Assembly: GCF_008727755.1 (NCBI RefSeq)
Contig: NZ_CP044231.1
Coordinates: 744,001-808,000 of the forward strand
Reading direction: 5' to 3'
Length of the DNA stretch: 64,000 nt
Origin: Microbacterium caowuchunii
Lineage (GTDB): Bacteria; Actinomycetota; Actinomycetes; Actinomycetales; Microbacteriaceae
The notes beneath the pieces were generated by a model. The model searched no databases, had not been told where the DNA came from, and saw only the letters and a list, made by a program, of their open reading frames with translations. The translations under genes were made by a program, and so were the position numbers. The number at the start of each line of letters is the position of its first letter. The first letter of the stretch is position 1. Below, one piece after another: positions 16,274 to 24,791 of this stretch.

Positions 16274-16651
16274 ATGGATACCGACGTCGCCACCCTCGCA
16301 GAGCACGAGTACGTTCTGCTCACCACCTTCCGTCGCACCGGTGAGCCGGTGGGGACCCCGGTGTGGATCGTGCGGGACGGCGAGCGGCTGATCGTCACCA
16401 CCGGCGCCGAGTCCGGCAAGGTCAAGCGCCTGCGGCACACGCCGCGCGTCACCCTCACCCCCTGCGACATGCGCGGTCGGGTGAAGGCCGACGCGGTCCC
16501 GGTGGAGGCCACCGCCGTCATCGACGATTCGGCGGTCACCCGCGAGCGACTCGACGCGGCGCTGCGCGCCAAGTACGGGATGAAGTACCGGATGATCCGG
16601 ATGACGCAGCGCCGCGGCGCGGATTCCGTGGCGCTGGTGATCACCCGCTGA
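16274..16651 (+). CDS. PPOX-fold (F420/FMN-binding split-barrel) protein
   Basis: A 125-residue protein of the pyridoxamine 5'-phosphate oxidase-like split-barrel family. In actinobacteria this length and pattern (YVLLTTFRRTGEPVGTPVWIV, then KVKRLRHTPRVTLTPCDMRGRV) is typical of F420-dependent or F420/FMN-binding oxidoreductases. Substrate unknown. GATGCT lies 6 nt before the ATG, so the mRNA may be leaderless. It converges on the alcohol dehydrogenase with only 9 bp between the stops. Confidence 0.82.
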   Translation: MDTDVATLAEHEYVLLTTFRRTGEPVGTPVWIVRDGERLIVTTGAESGKVKRLRHTPRVTLTPCDMRGRVKADAVPVEATAVIDDSAVTRERLDAALRAKYGMKYRMIRMTQRRGADSVALVITR

Positions 16652-16660
16652 GGCGGGGGA

Positions 16661-17686
16661 TCAGAGGGTCAGCAGGACCTTGGTCGCGCGACGCTCGTCC
16701 ATGGCCCGGTACCCCTCCGCCGCCTCCTCGAGCGGCAGGGTCAGATCGAACACGTCTCCCGGCGTGATCGCGCCCTCCTGGATGAGGGCGATCAGCTCCG
16801 GAAGGAACCGCCGGACCGGCGCGGGACCGCCCAGCAGATGCACGCTCGCGAAGAACAGCGCCGTCCCGTTGAGGTTCACGTCGTGCGAGACGCCCACGTA
16901 CCCGACGTGACCGCCCGGCCGGCAGGACCGGATCGCCTGCTGCATGGACTCCTGGGTGCCCACCGCCTCGATCACGCTGTGCGCGCCCAGTCCGTCGGTC
17001 ATCTCCTTGATCCGGGCGACGCCCGGAACGCCCCGCTCCGCCACGATGTCGGTCGCGCCGAACCTCCGTGCCAGCGCCTGCCGGTCGGCGTGGCGTGACA
17101 TCGCGATGATCCGCTCCGCGCCGAGTTGCTTGGCGGCGAGGATGCCGAGCAGCCCGACCGCCCCGTCGCCGACCACGGCGACGGTCTTCCCGGGGCCGGC
17201 GTCGGCGGCGACGGCGGCGTACCATCCGGTGCCGAGCACGTCCGAGGCGGCCAGCAACGACGGCACGAGCGCCGCCGTCGGCTCACCCGGGACGATCACG
17301 AGGGTGCCGTCGGCGAGCGGGATGCGGGCGTACTCGGCCTGGGTTCCGATCGAGCCCATCATGACCGCGTGCACGCACCGCGACTGGTAGCCCGCGCGGC
17401 AGATCTCGCAGGTGTTGTCGGAGGCCACGAAGGAGCCGACCACGTAGTCGCCGGGCTTCACGCCGCGGACGTCGTCGCCGACCTCCTCGACGATGCCGAT
17501 GTACTCGTGTCCCATCTGCTGGGGCGTGTCGGCGAGCGGTTCGAGGCCCCGGTACGGCCAGAGATCGGATCCGCAGATGCAGGTGGCGGTGACGCGGATG
17601 ACCGCATCCGTGGCCTCGAGGATCCGGGGCCGCTCGCGCTCCTCGACCCGGACGTCGCCGGGGCCGTACATCATGACTGCACGCAT
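16661..17686 (-). CDS. zinc-dependent alcohol dehydrogenase, MDR family
   Basis: A 341-residue medium-chain dehydrogenase/reductase. Zinc ligands are visible: catalytic CICGSDLWPYRG (about 37-48) and GHEYIGIVEEVG (about 60-71), structural zinc CEICRAGYQSRC with its fourth cysteine in the same loop (about 90-104). The Rossmann motif VAVVGDGAVGLLG is at about 165-177. It should oxidise an alcohol or reduce an aldehyde with NAD(P). The true substrate is unknown. ATG 17686 is preferred over the GTG 18 codons upstream because AAGGAG is spaced 5 nt before it. Confidence 0.9.
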   Translation of the reverse strand: MRAVMMYGPGDVRVEERERPRILEATDAVIRVTATCICGSDLWPYRGLEPLADTPQQMGHEYIGIVEEVGDDVRGVKPGDYVVGSFVASDNTCEICRAGYQSRCVHAVMMGSIGTQAEYARIPLADGTLVIVPGEPTAALVPSLLAASDVLGTGWYAAVAADAGPGKTVAVVGDGAVGLLGILAAKQLGAERIIAMSRHADRQALARRFGATDIVAERGVPGVARIKEMTDGLGAHSVIEAVGTQESMQQAIRSCRPGGHVGYVGVSHDVNLNGTALFFASVHLLGGPAPVRRFLPELIALIQEGAITPGDVFDLTLPLEEAAEGYRAMDERRATKVLLTL

Positions 17687-17748
17687 GGCGTGCTCCTTCC
17701 GGTCGGGCCCCGGCCAGGCGCTGCTCCGGAGCGTCTCCACCTAACCGT

Positions 17749-17762
17749 CGAACCCCGGTTCG
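17749..17762. promoter_or_regulatory. palindrome upstream of the alcohol dehydrogenase
   Basis: CGAACC-CC-GGTTCG, a perfect 6-bp inverted repeat, lies 63 bp upstream of the dehydrogenase start codon. Position and symmetry fit an operator for a dimeric regulator. No regulator gene adjoins it, so the assignment is weak. Confidence 0.35.
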
Positions 17763-17889
17763 GGCGAGCACTTGTGCAAGGGCGCGCGGTGAGGCAGAAG
17801 CCCCGTCCGCGTCAAGGGCTTGGCCCGTGCCCGGGGCGATGAGAGCCTGCCGGAACGGGCACCGACACCCGAAGGGAAGGAGCGGCGTC

Positions 17890-18105
17890 ATGAGCGACAC
17901 GACCGGCGACCAGGCCGAAGAGCGGGAGGACACGCTGGCGGACAGCGACCTCGAGCAGCCCAGCACCGAGCAGGAACCGGGGGAGGAGCCCAAGGGCGGG
18001 ACGGACCAGGAGGCCGAGGCGGAGGCCAGCCACGAGGCCGTCGGCATCGGCGTGATCGACGCTCCGCTCACGGATCCGGACGCGGGGGCCGCCGACGCCG
18101 ACTGA
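17890..18105 (+). CDS. small acidic hypothetical protein
   Basis: A 71-residue, very acidic protein, rich in Glu, Asp, Gln, Ala and Gly and without hydrophobic segments or cysteine; it is probably disordered. The ATG at 17890 follows GAAGGGAAGGAG at a normal distance, which strongly supports translation. The C-terminus is VGIGVIDAPLTDPDAGAADAD. Its stop lies 14 bp from the convergent IclR stop. I do not recognise a family and assign no function. Confidence 0.65.
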   Translation: MSDTTGDQAEEREDTLADSDLEQPSTEQEPGEEPKGGTDQEAEAEASHEAVGIGVIDAPLTDPDAGAADAD

Positions 18106-18119
18106 GCGCGGAGACGCCG

Positions 18120-18917
18120 TCAGCCGCGAGGGGGAGCCGCCGGGGTGAGGGGGCGACCGTGGATGCGTCGGGAGAGCTCCGCGGCACTGGCACCGATGTG
18201 CTGGGCGATCTCCGCCGCCCGCGCCGCCGGCACTCCGGAGTCGAACGTCACCGCGATGCTCGCGGCCGGCCACCCGGCGTGGTCGCGGACCGCGAATGCG
18301 ATGGACGCGAGTCCCGGCGTCACCTCGCCGTCCTCCGTGGCGAACCCGTCCCGGCGCACGTCGACGAGCAGACGCGCGAGGGCGCCGTACGTGTCGACCG
18401 ATCGGTCCGTGCGACGCACGAACGCGCTCCGATCGGGGTAGAGCGCCCGCAACTGCGGCGGCGGGAGCGTCGCCAGCAGCGCCCGGCCGCTCGCGGTGAG
18501 ATGACTGGGCAGGCGCACGCCGACATCCGTCACGAGGGAGGGGCGCCGCGGTGCGCGCTCCTCGATCAGGTAGATGACGTCGCGTCCGTGCAGGACCGCC
18601 AGGTGCGCGCTCTCACCGAGCCGGTCGACGAGCTGTGCGAGGAGGGGCCCGCCCAGGCGGGTGAGCGGTTGCTGGCGGGAGAACCCGGAGCTCAACTCGA
18701 ACGCGGCCAGTCCGATCCCGTAGCGGCGCTCCTCGGGGAAGTGCAGGGCGAATCCGGTCTCCTCGAGCACGCCGAGCAGACGGTAGACCGTGGACCGGGG
18801 CAGGGTGAGAGCGGCGGCGACGGCGGCGGCCGACACCGGGCCGCGCTGCGCGGCCAGGTACTGCAGGATCGCGAGCGTGTGGCGGGCCGCCGGAGCGGTC
18901 TCGGACGGGGCGGCGAT
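18120..18917 (-). CDS. IclR-family regulator, probable hut operon repressor (non-canonical start)
   Basis: An IclR transcription factor: N-terminal winged helix (AARHTLAILQYLAAQRGPVS, then LTLPRSTVYRLLGVLEETG) and C-terminal effector-binding domain (about 85-255). The first usable start, GTG 18836, would remove helix 1 of the winged helix. The conserved sequence continues in frame to an ATC at 18915-18917, preceded by GAGGAGG at 5 nt, while the nearby ATG is out of frame. Upstream of that the frame hits TGA. So either ATC is the start (265 residues, the usual length) or a one-base error hides the true start. It is divergent from hutH with a palindrome between, hence the proposed role. Confidence 0.8.
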   Translation of the reverse strand: MAAPSETAPAARHTLAILQYLAAQRGPVSAAAVAAALTLPRSTVYRLLGVLEETGFALHFPEERRYGIGLAAFELSSGFSRQQPLTRLGGPLLAQLVDRLGESAHLAVLHGRDVIYLIEERAPRRPSLVTDVGVRLPSHLTASGRALLATLPPPQLRALYPDRSAFVRRTDRSVDTYGALARLLVDVRRDGFATEDGEVTPGLASIAFAVRDHAGWPAASIAVTFDSGVPAARAAEIAQHIGASAAELSRRIHGRPLTPAAPPRG

Positions 18918-18946
18918 GGCATCCTCCTCGATGTCGCTGCCGTCAC

Positions 18947-18964
18947 TGTCTCACAGGTGGGACA
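18947..18964. promoter_or_regulatory. candidate IclR operator in the hut intergenic region
   Basis: TGTCTCA-cagg-TGGGACA forms an 18-bp near-palindrome (six of seven arm positions match). It lies between the divergent IclR gene and hutH, 54 bp before the hutH start. It is the best symmetric site in this spacer and fits binding by the neighbouring regulator. Confidence 0.55.
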
Positions 18965-19017
18965 GGAAAGCCGTCGCGCGTCGTGACCGCGCCGGGGCGA
19001 TGCCGTGGGATGTGACC

Positions 19018-20571
19018 ATGGATCGTTCCTCCTCGGACACCGGCGTCGTGGTCGGCGTCGGCCCCGTCTCCCTCGACGAGGTCGTGGCCGTCGCCCGGCA
19101 TGACGCGCGCGTCATCATCACGGACGATGCGCGCGCCGCGGTCGCCGCCGGCCGGAGTGTGATCGAGGCGCTCGCCGCGGATCCGGCACCCCACTACGGC
19201 ATCTCGACCGGGTTCGGCGCCCTGGCGACCACCTACATCCCCGCCGACCGGCGGGCCCGGCTCCAGCAGAGCCTCGTGCGCTCGCACGCGGCCGGATCGG
19301 GGGCGGAGATCGAGCGCGAGACCGTGCGGGCCCTGATGCTGCTCCGGCTGTCGACCCTCCTGACCGGCCGGACCGGTGTGCGGGTCCAGACGGCGGAGAC
19401 GTACGCCGCGATCCTGAACGCCGGTGTCACGCCCGTCGTCCGGGAATACGGATCCCTGGGCTGCTCCGGGGACCTCGCCCCGCTCGCGCACTGCGCGCTC
19501 GCGGTGATGGGGGAGGGCGAGGTCCGGGGAGCCGACGGGCTCCTCGCGCCGGCGGCCGACGCGCTCGCCGCGGCCGGCATCCGCCCGGTGCTGCTCGCCG
19601 AGAAGGAGGGGCTCGCCCTCATCAACGGCACCGACGGGATGCTCGGGATGCTCGCACTCGCGATCGCCGATCTGCGGATGCTGCTGACGACCGCGGATGT
19701 CACCGCCGCGATGAGCGTCGAGGCGCTGCTGGGCACGGATGCGGCGTTCGCGGACGACCTCGCCGCGCTCCGCCCCCAGCACGGCCAGCGGGACTCCGCG
19801 GGCAACATGCGCCGGATGCTGGCGGGATCCCCCATCGTCGCGAGCCATCGCGGTCCGGAGTGCACGCGGGTGCAGGACGCGTACTCGCTGCGGTGCGCTC
19901 CCCAGGTGCACGGCGCGGCCAGGGACACGCTCGCGCACGCCGCGCTCGTGGCCGAGCGGGAGCTCGCGGCGGCCGTCGACAACCCCGTCGTCACACCGGA
20001 CGGCAGGGTCGAGTCCAACGGGAACTTCCACGGCGCCCCCCTCGGCTACGTGCTCGATTTCCTCGCCATCGTGGTCGCGGACGTGGCGAGCATGTCCGAA
20101 CGCCGCACCGACCGGATGCTGGATCCGGCACGCAATCAGGGGCTGCCCGCGTTCCTCGCCCACGACGCCGGCGTGGATTCGGGGCTGATGATCGCCCAGT
20201 ACACCGCGGCGGGCATCGTCTCCGAGCTGAAGCGGCTCGCGGTCCCCGCATCCGTGGACTCGATCCCCTCGTCGGCGATGCAGGAGGACCACGTCTCCAT
20301 GGGATGGGCGGCGGCCCGCAAGCTCCGCACCGCCCTGGACGGTGTGAGCCGTGTGCTGGCGATCGAGGCGATGACCGCGGCCCGTGCGCTCGACCTCCGG
20401 GCGCCGCTGCTCCCCGCATCCGCCACGGGGGCGGTCCGCTCGCGCATCCGCGAGGACGTGGCCGGCCCCGGCCCGGACCGCCACCTGGCCCCGGAGATCG
20501 AGCGCGTCGTCGGTGCCGTGCGCAGCGGTGCGCTGCGCGGCGCTGCCGCGGCCGTCGTGGAACTCGCCTGA
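19018..20571 (+). CDS. hutH: histidine ammonia-lyase
   Basis: First step of histidine degradation: L-histidine to urocanate plus ammonia. The 517-residue protein shows GISTGFGALA (about 61-70) and the cofactor region SLGCSGDLAPLAH. The self-formed MIO electrophile usually comes from Ala-Ser-Gly; here the triad is Cys149-Ser150-Gly151. Other conserved parts are NGTDGMLGMLAL, VQDAYSLRCAPQVHG and the late FHGAPLGYVLDFLAI. ATG 19018 is chosen; an ATG at 19000 in frame is an alternative. hutU follows after 15 bp. Confidence 0.95.
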   Translation: MDRSSSDTGVVVGVGPVSLDEVVAVARHDARVIITDDARAAVAAGRSVIEALAADPAPHYGISTGFGALATTYIPADRRARLQQSLVRSHAAGSGAEIERETVRALMLLRLSTLLTGRTGVRVQTAETYAAILNAGVTPVVREYGSLGCSGDLAPLAHCALAVMGEGEVRGADGLLAPAADALAAAGIRPVLLAEKEGLALINGTDGMLGMLALAIADLRMLLTTADVTAAMSVEALLGTDAAFADDLAALRPQHGQRDSAGNMRRMLAGSPIVASHRGPECTRVQDAYSLRCAPQVHGAARDTLAHAALVAERELAAAVDNPVVTPDGRVESNGNFHGAPLGYVLDFLAIVVADVASMSERRTDRMLDPARNQGLPAFLAHDAGVDSGLMIAQYTAAGIVSELKRLAVPASVDSIPSSAMQEDHVSMGWAAARKLRTALDGVSRVLAIEAMTAARALDLRAPLLPASATGAVRSRIREDVAGPGPDRHLAPEIERVVGAVRSGALRGAAAAVVELA

Positions 20572-20586
20572 CCGAAAGGGAACACC

Positions 20587-22251
20587 GTGACCGACCACCT
20601 GCCCCGTCCCGTGCGAGCCGCGCGCGGCACCGCCCTCACCGCCAAGTCATGGGCGACCGAGGCGCCGCTGCGGATGCTCATGAACAATCTCGATCCCGAG
20701 GTCGCCGAGCGGCCGGACGACCTCGTGGTGTACGGCGGGACCGGGCGGGCGGCCCGCAACTGGGCCGCGTTCGACGCCATCGTCAGGACCCTGGAGTCCT
20801 TGGAGGCGGACGAGACGCTGCTGGTGCAGTCGGGGAAGCCGGTGGGTGTCTTCCGCACGCACGAGTGGGCGCCCCGGGTGCTGATCGCCAACTCGAACCT
20901 CGTCGGGGACTGGGCGACGTGGCCGGAGTTCCGGCGCCTCGAGCAGGCCGGGCTGACGATGTACGGGCAGATGACGGCCGGTTCCTGGATCTACATCGGC
21001 ACCCAGGGGATCCTGCAGGGCACCTACGAGTGCTTCGCCGCGGTCGCCGAGAAACGGTTCGGCGGTTCGCTCGCCGGGACCCTGACCCTCACCGGGGGCG
21101 CCGGCGGGATGGGCGGGGCGCAGCCGCTGGCGGTCACGATGAACGGCGGGGCGGTCCTCATCGTCGACGTCGACCCGGCACGCCTGGAGCGCCGGGTCGC
21201 GCACGGATACCTCGACGAGATGACGCACGAGCTGGACGAGGCCCTGGCCCGGGTCCAGTCCGCGAAGGAGGCGCGCCAGGCCCTGTCGGTCGGTCTGGTC
21301 GGCAACGCCGCCACGGTCTTCGCGGAGCTGCTGGCACGCGGCGTGGCGGTGGACATCGTGACCGACCAGACCTCCGCGCACGACCCCCTCAGCTATCTGC
21401 CCGAGGGTGTGGCGCTGGCGGACTGGGGTCCGCGGGCGGAGGCCGACCCGGAGGGATTCACCGCCGCCGCCCGGGCCTCGATGGCCGCACAGGTGCGCGC
21501 GATGATCGGTTTCCAGGATGCCGGGGCGGAGGTGTTCGACTACGGCAACTCCCTCCGGGCGGAGGCGCGCCTGGGCGGCTGCGAGGACGCGTTCGCCTTC
21601 CCCGGGTTCGTCCCGGCGTACATCCGCCCGCTCTTCGCGGAGGGCAAGGGTCCCTTCCGCTGGGTCGCCCTGTCCGGAGACCCGGCGGACATCGCGGCGA
21701 CGGACCGCGCCATCCTCGAACTCTTCCCGGCCGACGAGCGGCTGCGCCGCTGGATCACCGGCGCGGCAGAGAAGGTGAGGTTCGAGGGGCTCCCCGCGCG
21801 GATCTGCTGGCTGGGCTATCAGGAACGGCATCTCGCCGGACTCCGGTTCAACGAGATGGTGGCGTCGGGGGAACTGCGCGCACCGATCGTGATCGGACGC
21901 GACCATCTCGACTCCGGGTCCGTGGCCTCCCCCTATCGGGAGACCGAGGGCATGGCGGACGGATCGGATGCGATCGCGGACTGGCCCCTGCTGAACGCCC
22001 TGCTGAACACCGCATCCGGGGCGACCTGGGTGTCGATCCACCACGGCGGCGGGGTCGGGATCGGTCGATCCATCCACGCGGGGCAGGTCGTCGTGGCGGA
22101 CGGCACCCCGCTCGCGGCCGAGAAGATCGCACGGGTGCTGGTGAACGACCCGGGCTCCGGGGTCATGCGGCACGTGGATGCGGGCTACGAACGAGCCAGG
22201 GAGGTCGCGCGCGAGCGGGGGCTGCGCGTGCCCATGGCGGAGTCGACGTGA
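20587..22251 (+). CDS. hutU: urocanate hydratase
   Basis: Second step: urocanate plus water to 4-imidazolone-5-propionate, with tightly bound NAD+ acting as electrophile. The 554-residue length is typical. Family hallmarks are visible: [28 protein letters not shown] near the start, a glycine-rich NAD loop [16 protein letters not shown] (about 167-182) and [18 protein letters not shown] near 440, with [15 protein letters not shown] near 480. The GTG start follows GAAAGGGAA. It overlaps the next gene as GTGA, showing tight coupling. Confidence 0.96.
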   Translation: MTDHLPRPVRAARGTALTAKSWATEAPLRMLMNNLDPEVAERPDDLVVYGGTGRAARNWAAFDAIVRTLESLEADETLLVQSGKPVGVFRTHEWAPRVLIANSNLVGDWATWPEFRRLEQAGLTMYGQMTAGSWIYIGTQGILQGTYECFAAVAEKRFGGSLAGTLTLTGGAGGMGGAQPLAVTMNGGAVLIVDVDPARLERRVAHGYLDEMTHELDEALARVQSAKEARQALSVGLVGNAATVFAELLARGVAVDIVTDQTSAHDPLSYLPEGVALADWGPRAEADPEGFTAAARASMAAQVRAMIGFQDAGAEVFDYGNSLRAEARLGGCEDAFAFPGFVPAYIRPLFAEGKGPFRWVALSGDPADIAATDRAILELFPADERLRRWITGAAEKVRFEGLPARICWLGYQERHLAGLRFNEMVASGELRAPIVIGRDHLDSGSVASPYRETEGMADGSDAIADWPLLNALLNTASGATWVSIHHGGGVGIGRSIHAGQVVVADGTPLAAEKIARVLVNDPGSGVMRHVDAGYERAREVARERGLRVPMAEST

Positions 22252-23465
22252 ACACCCCGGCCGTCACCCGGGGCCGGCTGAGCGGGCTCGACGAGATCGC
22301 GGACATCGGGCGGGATCCCCGCCGCGGCGGCTACTCCCGGCATCTGTGGGATGCGGCGGACCTGGAGCTGCGGGACTGGTTCGTCGCGCGTGCGGAGTCC
22401 ACCGGTCTCGACGTGGAACGGGATCGCAACGGCAACCTGTGGGCATGGTGGGGCGCCCCCGGCCCGGATGCGGTCGTCGTCGGCAGTCACCTCGACTCGG
22501 TCCCCGGCGGCGGGGAGTACGACGGGCCCCTCGGGGTCGTCAGCGCGCTGGACGCCGTCGCGCTCCTGCGATCGTCCGGTTTCGTGCCGTCGCGTCCGTG
22601 CGCGGTCGTCGTCTTCGCCGAAGAGGAGGGATCGCGCTTCGGCGTCGCCTGTCTCGGGTCGCGCCTGCTCACCGGAGCGCTGGACGCCGCCCGGGCCCGT
22701 CGTCTCGTCGACGCGGACGGGGTGACGCTCGCCGAGGCCGCGGACGCCCACGGGGTGCCTGCGCGGCACCTCGGCGCCGACGAGCGCGCTCTGGGCCGGA
22801 TCGGGATCTTCCTCGAACTGCACGTCGAGCAGGGGCGCGGGCTCGTCGACGTGGACGGTCCGCTCGCGGTCGCGTCGGGCATCCTCGCGCACGGTCGGTG
22901 GCGTATCGGGTTCCGGGGCGAGGGGAACCACGCGGGCGCCACGCGCATGGCGGACCGGAGGGATCCGATGGTGGCCGCCGCCCGGGGCGTGGTCGCCGCA
23001 CGCGATGCGGCCGCGGCAAGCCCCGGGGCGCGCGCGACCGTCGGGCGCATCGGGGTCGTCCCCGGGGGCACGAACGTCATCCCGTCCGCGGTGACGACGT
23101 GGCTCGACGCGCGCAGCGGCGACGATGAGGAGACCCGCGCCCTCGTCGCCGAGATCGAGGAGCGGATGCGGGACGTCGCGGCCGCGGAGGGGTGCGAGCT
23201 CGTGATCGCGGAGGAGTCCTGGAGCAGCGCGGTGACCTTCCCCGCCGATCTCCGCGAGCGGGTCTCGGCCGCTCTCGGCGGGATCCCGGAACTCGGGACC
23301 GGGGCGGGCCACGACGCGGGGGTGCTGTCGGCCCACGTGCCGACCGCCATGGTGTTCGTGCGGAACCCGAGCGGTGTCTCGCACGCGCCCGAGGAGTACG
23401 CCGAGCTCGACGACTGCATCGCCGGGGTCGTCGCGGTGGAGCGGATCCTCCGGGAGCTGCTGTGA
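22248..23465 (+). CDS. M20-family amidohydrolase in the hut operon, probable N-formylglutamate deformylase
   Basis: A 405-residue M20 metal-dependent amidohydrolase of the allantoate amidohydrolase/N-carbamoyl-amino-acid hydrolase group. Metal ligands are visible in order: [36 protein letters not shown] and the late GVSHAPEE; the dimer-contact region [11 protein letters not shown] and TNVIPSAV are also typical. It lies between hutU and hutF, overlapping both by GTGA. The pathway through HutF yields N-formylglutamate and no HutG-type enzyme is present, so hydrolysis of that amide to glutamate plus formate is the inferred role. The family is sure; the substrate is not. Confidence 0.85.
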   Translation: MNTPAVTRGRLSGLDEIADIGRDPRRGGYSRHLWDAADLELRDWFVARAESTGLDVERDRNGNLWAWWGAPGPDAVVVGSHLDSVPGGGEYDGPLGVVSALDAVALLRSSGFVPSRPCAVVVFAEEEGSRFGVACLGSRLLTGALDAARARRLVDADGVTLAEAADAHGVPARHLGADERALGRIGIFLELHVEQGRGLVDVDGPLAVASGILAHGRWRIGFRGEGNHAGATRMADRRDPMVAAARGVVAARDAAAASPGARATVGRIGVVPGGTNVIPSAVTTWLDARSGDDEETRALVAEIEERMRDVAAAEGCELVIAEESWSSAVTFPADLRERVSAALGGIPELGTGAGHDAGVLSAHVPTAMVFVRNPSGVSHAPEEYAELDDCIAGVVAVERILRELL

Positions 23466-24790
23466 TCCTCCACTGCGCGACGGCGCTCATCGACGGGGTC
23501 GCAGCGCCCTCGGTGCGCATCCACGCGCAGGGCGGTCGGATCGTCCGCGTCGAACGGGGAGTCGAGGCCGCCGACGGCGACCTGCGCCTCGGCGTCGTCG
23601 CGCCCGGCTCGGGCAACGCGCACTCGCACGCCTTCCACCGCGCGCTGCGCGGTCGCACGCACGGGGACGGCGGGGATTTCTGGGGCTGGCGCGACAGGAT
23701 GTACGCGCTCGCCGACCGGCTGGATCCGGACACCCACCACCGGCTGGCACGGGCGGTCTTCGCCGAGATGCTGGTGGGCGGATGGACGGCAGTGGGGGAG
23801 TTCCACTACCTCCATCACCGTCCGGGCGGGACGCCCTACCGGCCCGCGCACGCCATGGAGCGGGCGCTCGCCGATGCGGCGCAGGATGTCGGCATCCGTC
23901 TGACGCTGCTGGACACCTGCTACCTCAGCGCCGGCCCCGGGGCGGCCCTCTCCGGTACCGCGCTGCGCTTCGGCGACGGCTCGGCACGGCAGTGGCTGGA
24001 CCGCTGGTCGGATCTGCGCGCGGAGCTCGGGTCGCACACGCGCCTCGGCGCCGCCATCCATTCCGTCCGGGCCGTGCCGCCGGACGCGATCGCCCAGATC
24101 GTGCGGGAGCTGCCCGAGGACGTACCGCTGCACGTCCACCTGTCCGAGCAACCGCGGGAGAACGAGGAATGCCTCGCGGAGTACGGGGTGACGCCCACGG
24201 CGCTGCTGGCGCGCGCAGGCGCCCTCTCCCCCCGGCTGAGTGCGGTGCACGCGACCCATCTGACCGACGAGGATATCCGGATGCTGGGAGACGCCGCTGT
24301 CACTGTCGTGATGTGCCCGACGACGGAAGCGGATCTCGGTGACGGGATCGGGCCTGCGCGTCGCCTCGCCGACGCGGGGGCGCGCATCGCACTGGGGTCC
24401 GACCAGAACGCCGTGGTGGATCCGTTCCTCGAAGCACGAGGGCTCGAAGCGGGCGAGCGGCTGTCGTCCGGGCGCCGGGGCAGGTTCACCCCGCGCGAGC
24501 TGGCGGCGGCACTGTCGACCGCAGGGTACGCGGCGCTCGGGGAGACCGGCGGCATCCGGGAGGGTGCCGCCTGCGACCTCGTGGAGATCGACGACGCATC
24601 CGTGCGGACCGCGGGCGCCGACCCGGAGCAGCTCGCGCTGGTAGCCACCTCGGCGGACATCCGACGCGTGATCGTGGGCGGGACGGTGCGGGCGGAGGGC
24701 GGGCGTCTGCGCACCCCGGCCGGCGTCGCGGGCGAGAGCGCGGAGGAACTGCTGACCGCCGTGCTCGGGACAGGGAGAGGAGACCGGTGA
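23462..24790 (+). CDS. hutF: formimidoylglutamate deiminase
   Basis: Converts N-formimidoyl-L-glutamate to N-formyl-L-glutamate plus ammonia. The 442-residue amidohydrolase-superfamily protein has the metal motif GNAHSHAFHRALRGRTH (about 56-72), the HutF-typical FWGWRDRMY just after it, VHLSEQPRENEECL near 225 and the Asp-containing IALGSDQNAVVDPF near 310. It starts at a GTG overlapping the previous stop and ends 1 bp before hutI. Its presence defines the five-step variant of the pathway that avoids direct release of formamide or formate transfer to folate. Confidence 0.93.
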   Translation: MILHCATALIDGVAAPSVRIHAQGGRIVRVERGVEAADGDLRLGVVAPGSGNAHSHAFHRALRGRTHGDGGDFWGWRDRMYALADRLDPDTHHRLARAVFAEMLVGGWTAVGEFHYLHHRPGGTPYRPAHAMERALADAAQDVGIRLTLLDTCYLSAGPGAALSGTALRFGDGSARQWLDRWSDLRAELGSHTRLGAAIHSVRAVPPDAIAQIVRELPEDVPLHVHLSEQPRENEECLAEYGVTPTALLARAGALSPRLSAVHATHLTDEDIRMLGDAAVTVVMCPTTEADLGDGIGPARRLADAGARIALGSDQNAVVDPFLEARGLEAGERLSSGRRGRFTPRELAAALSTAGYAALGETGGIREGAACDLVEIDDASVRTAGADPEQLALVATSADIRRVIVGGTVRAEGGRLRTPAGVAGESAEELLTAVLGTGRGDR

Positions 24791-24791
24791 C

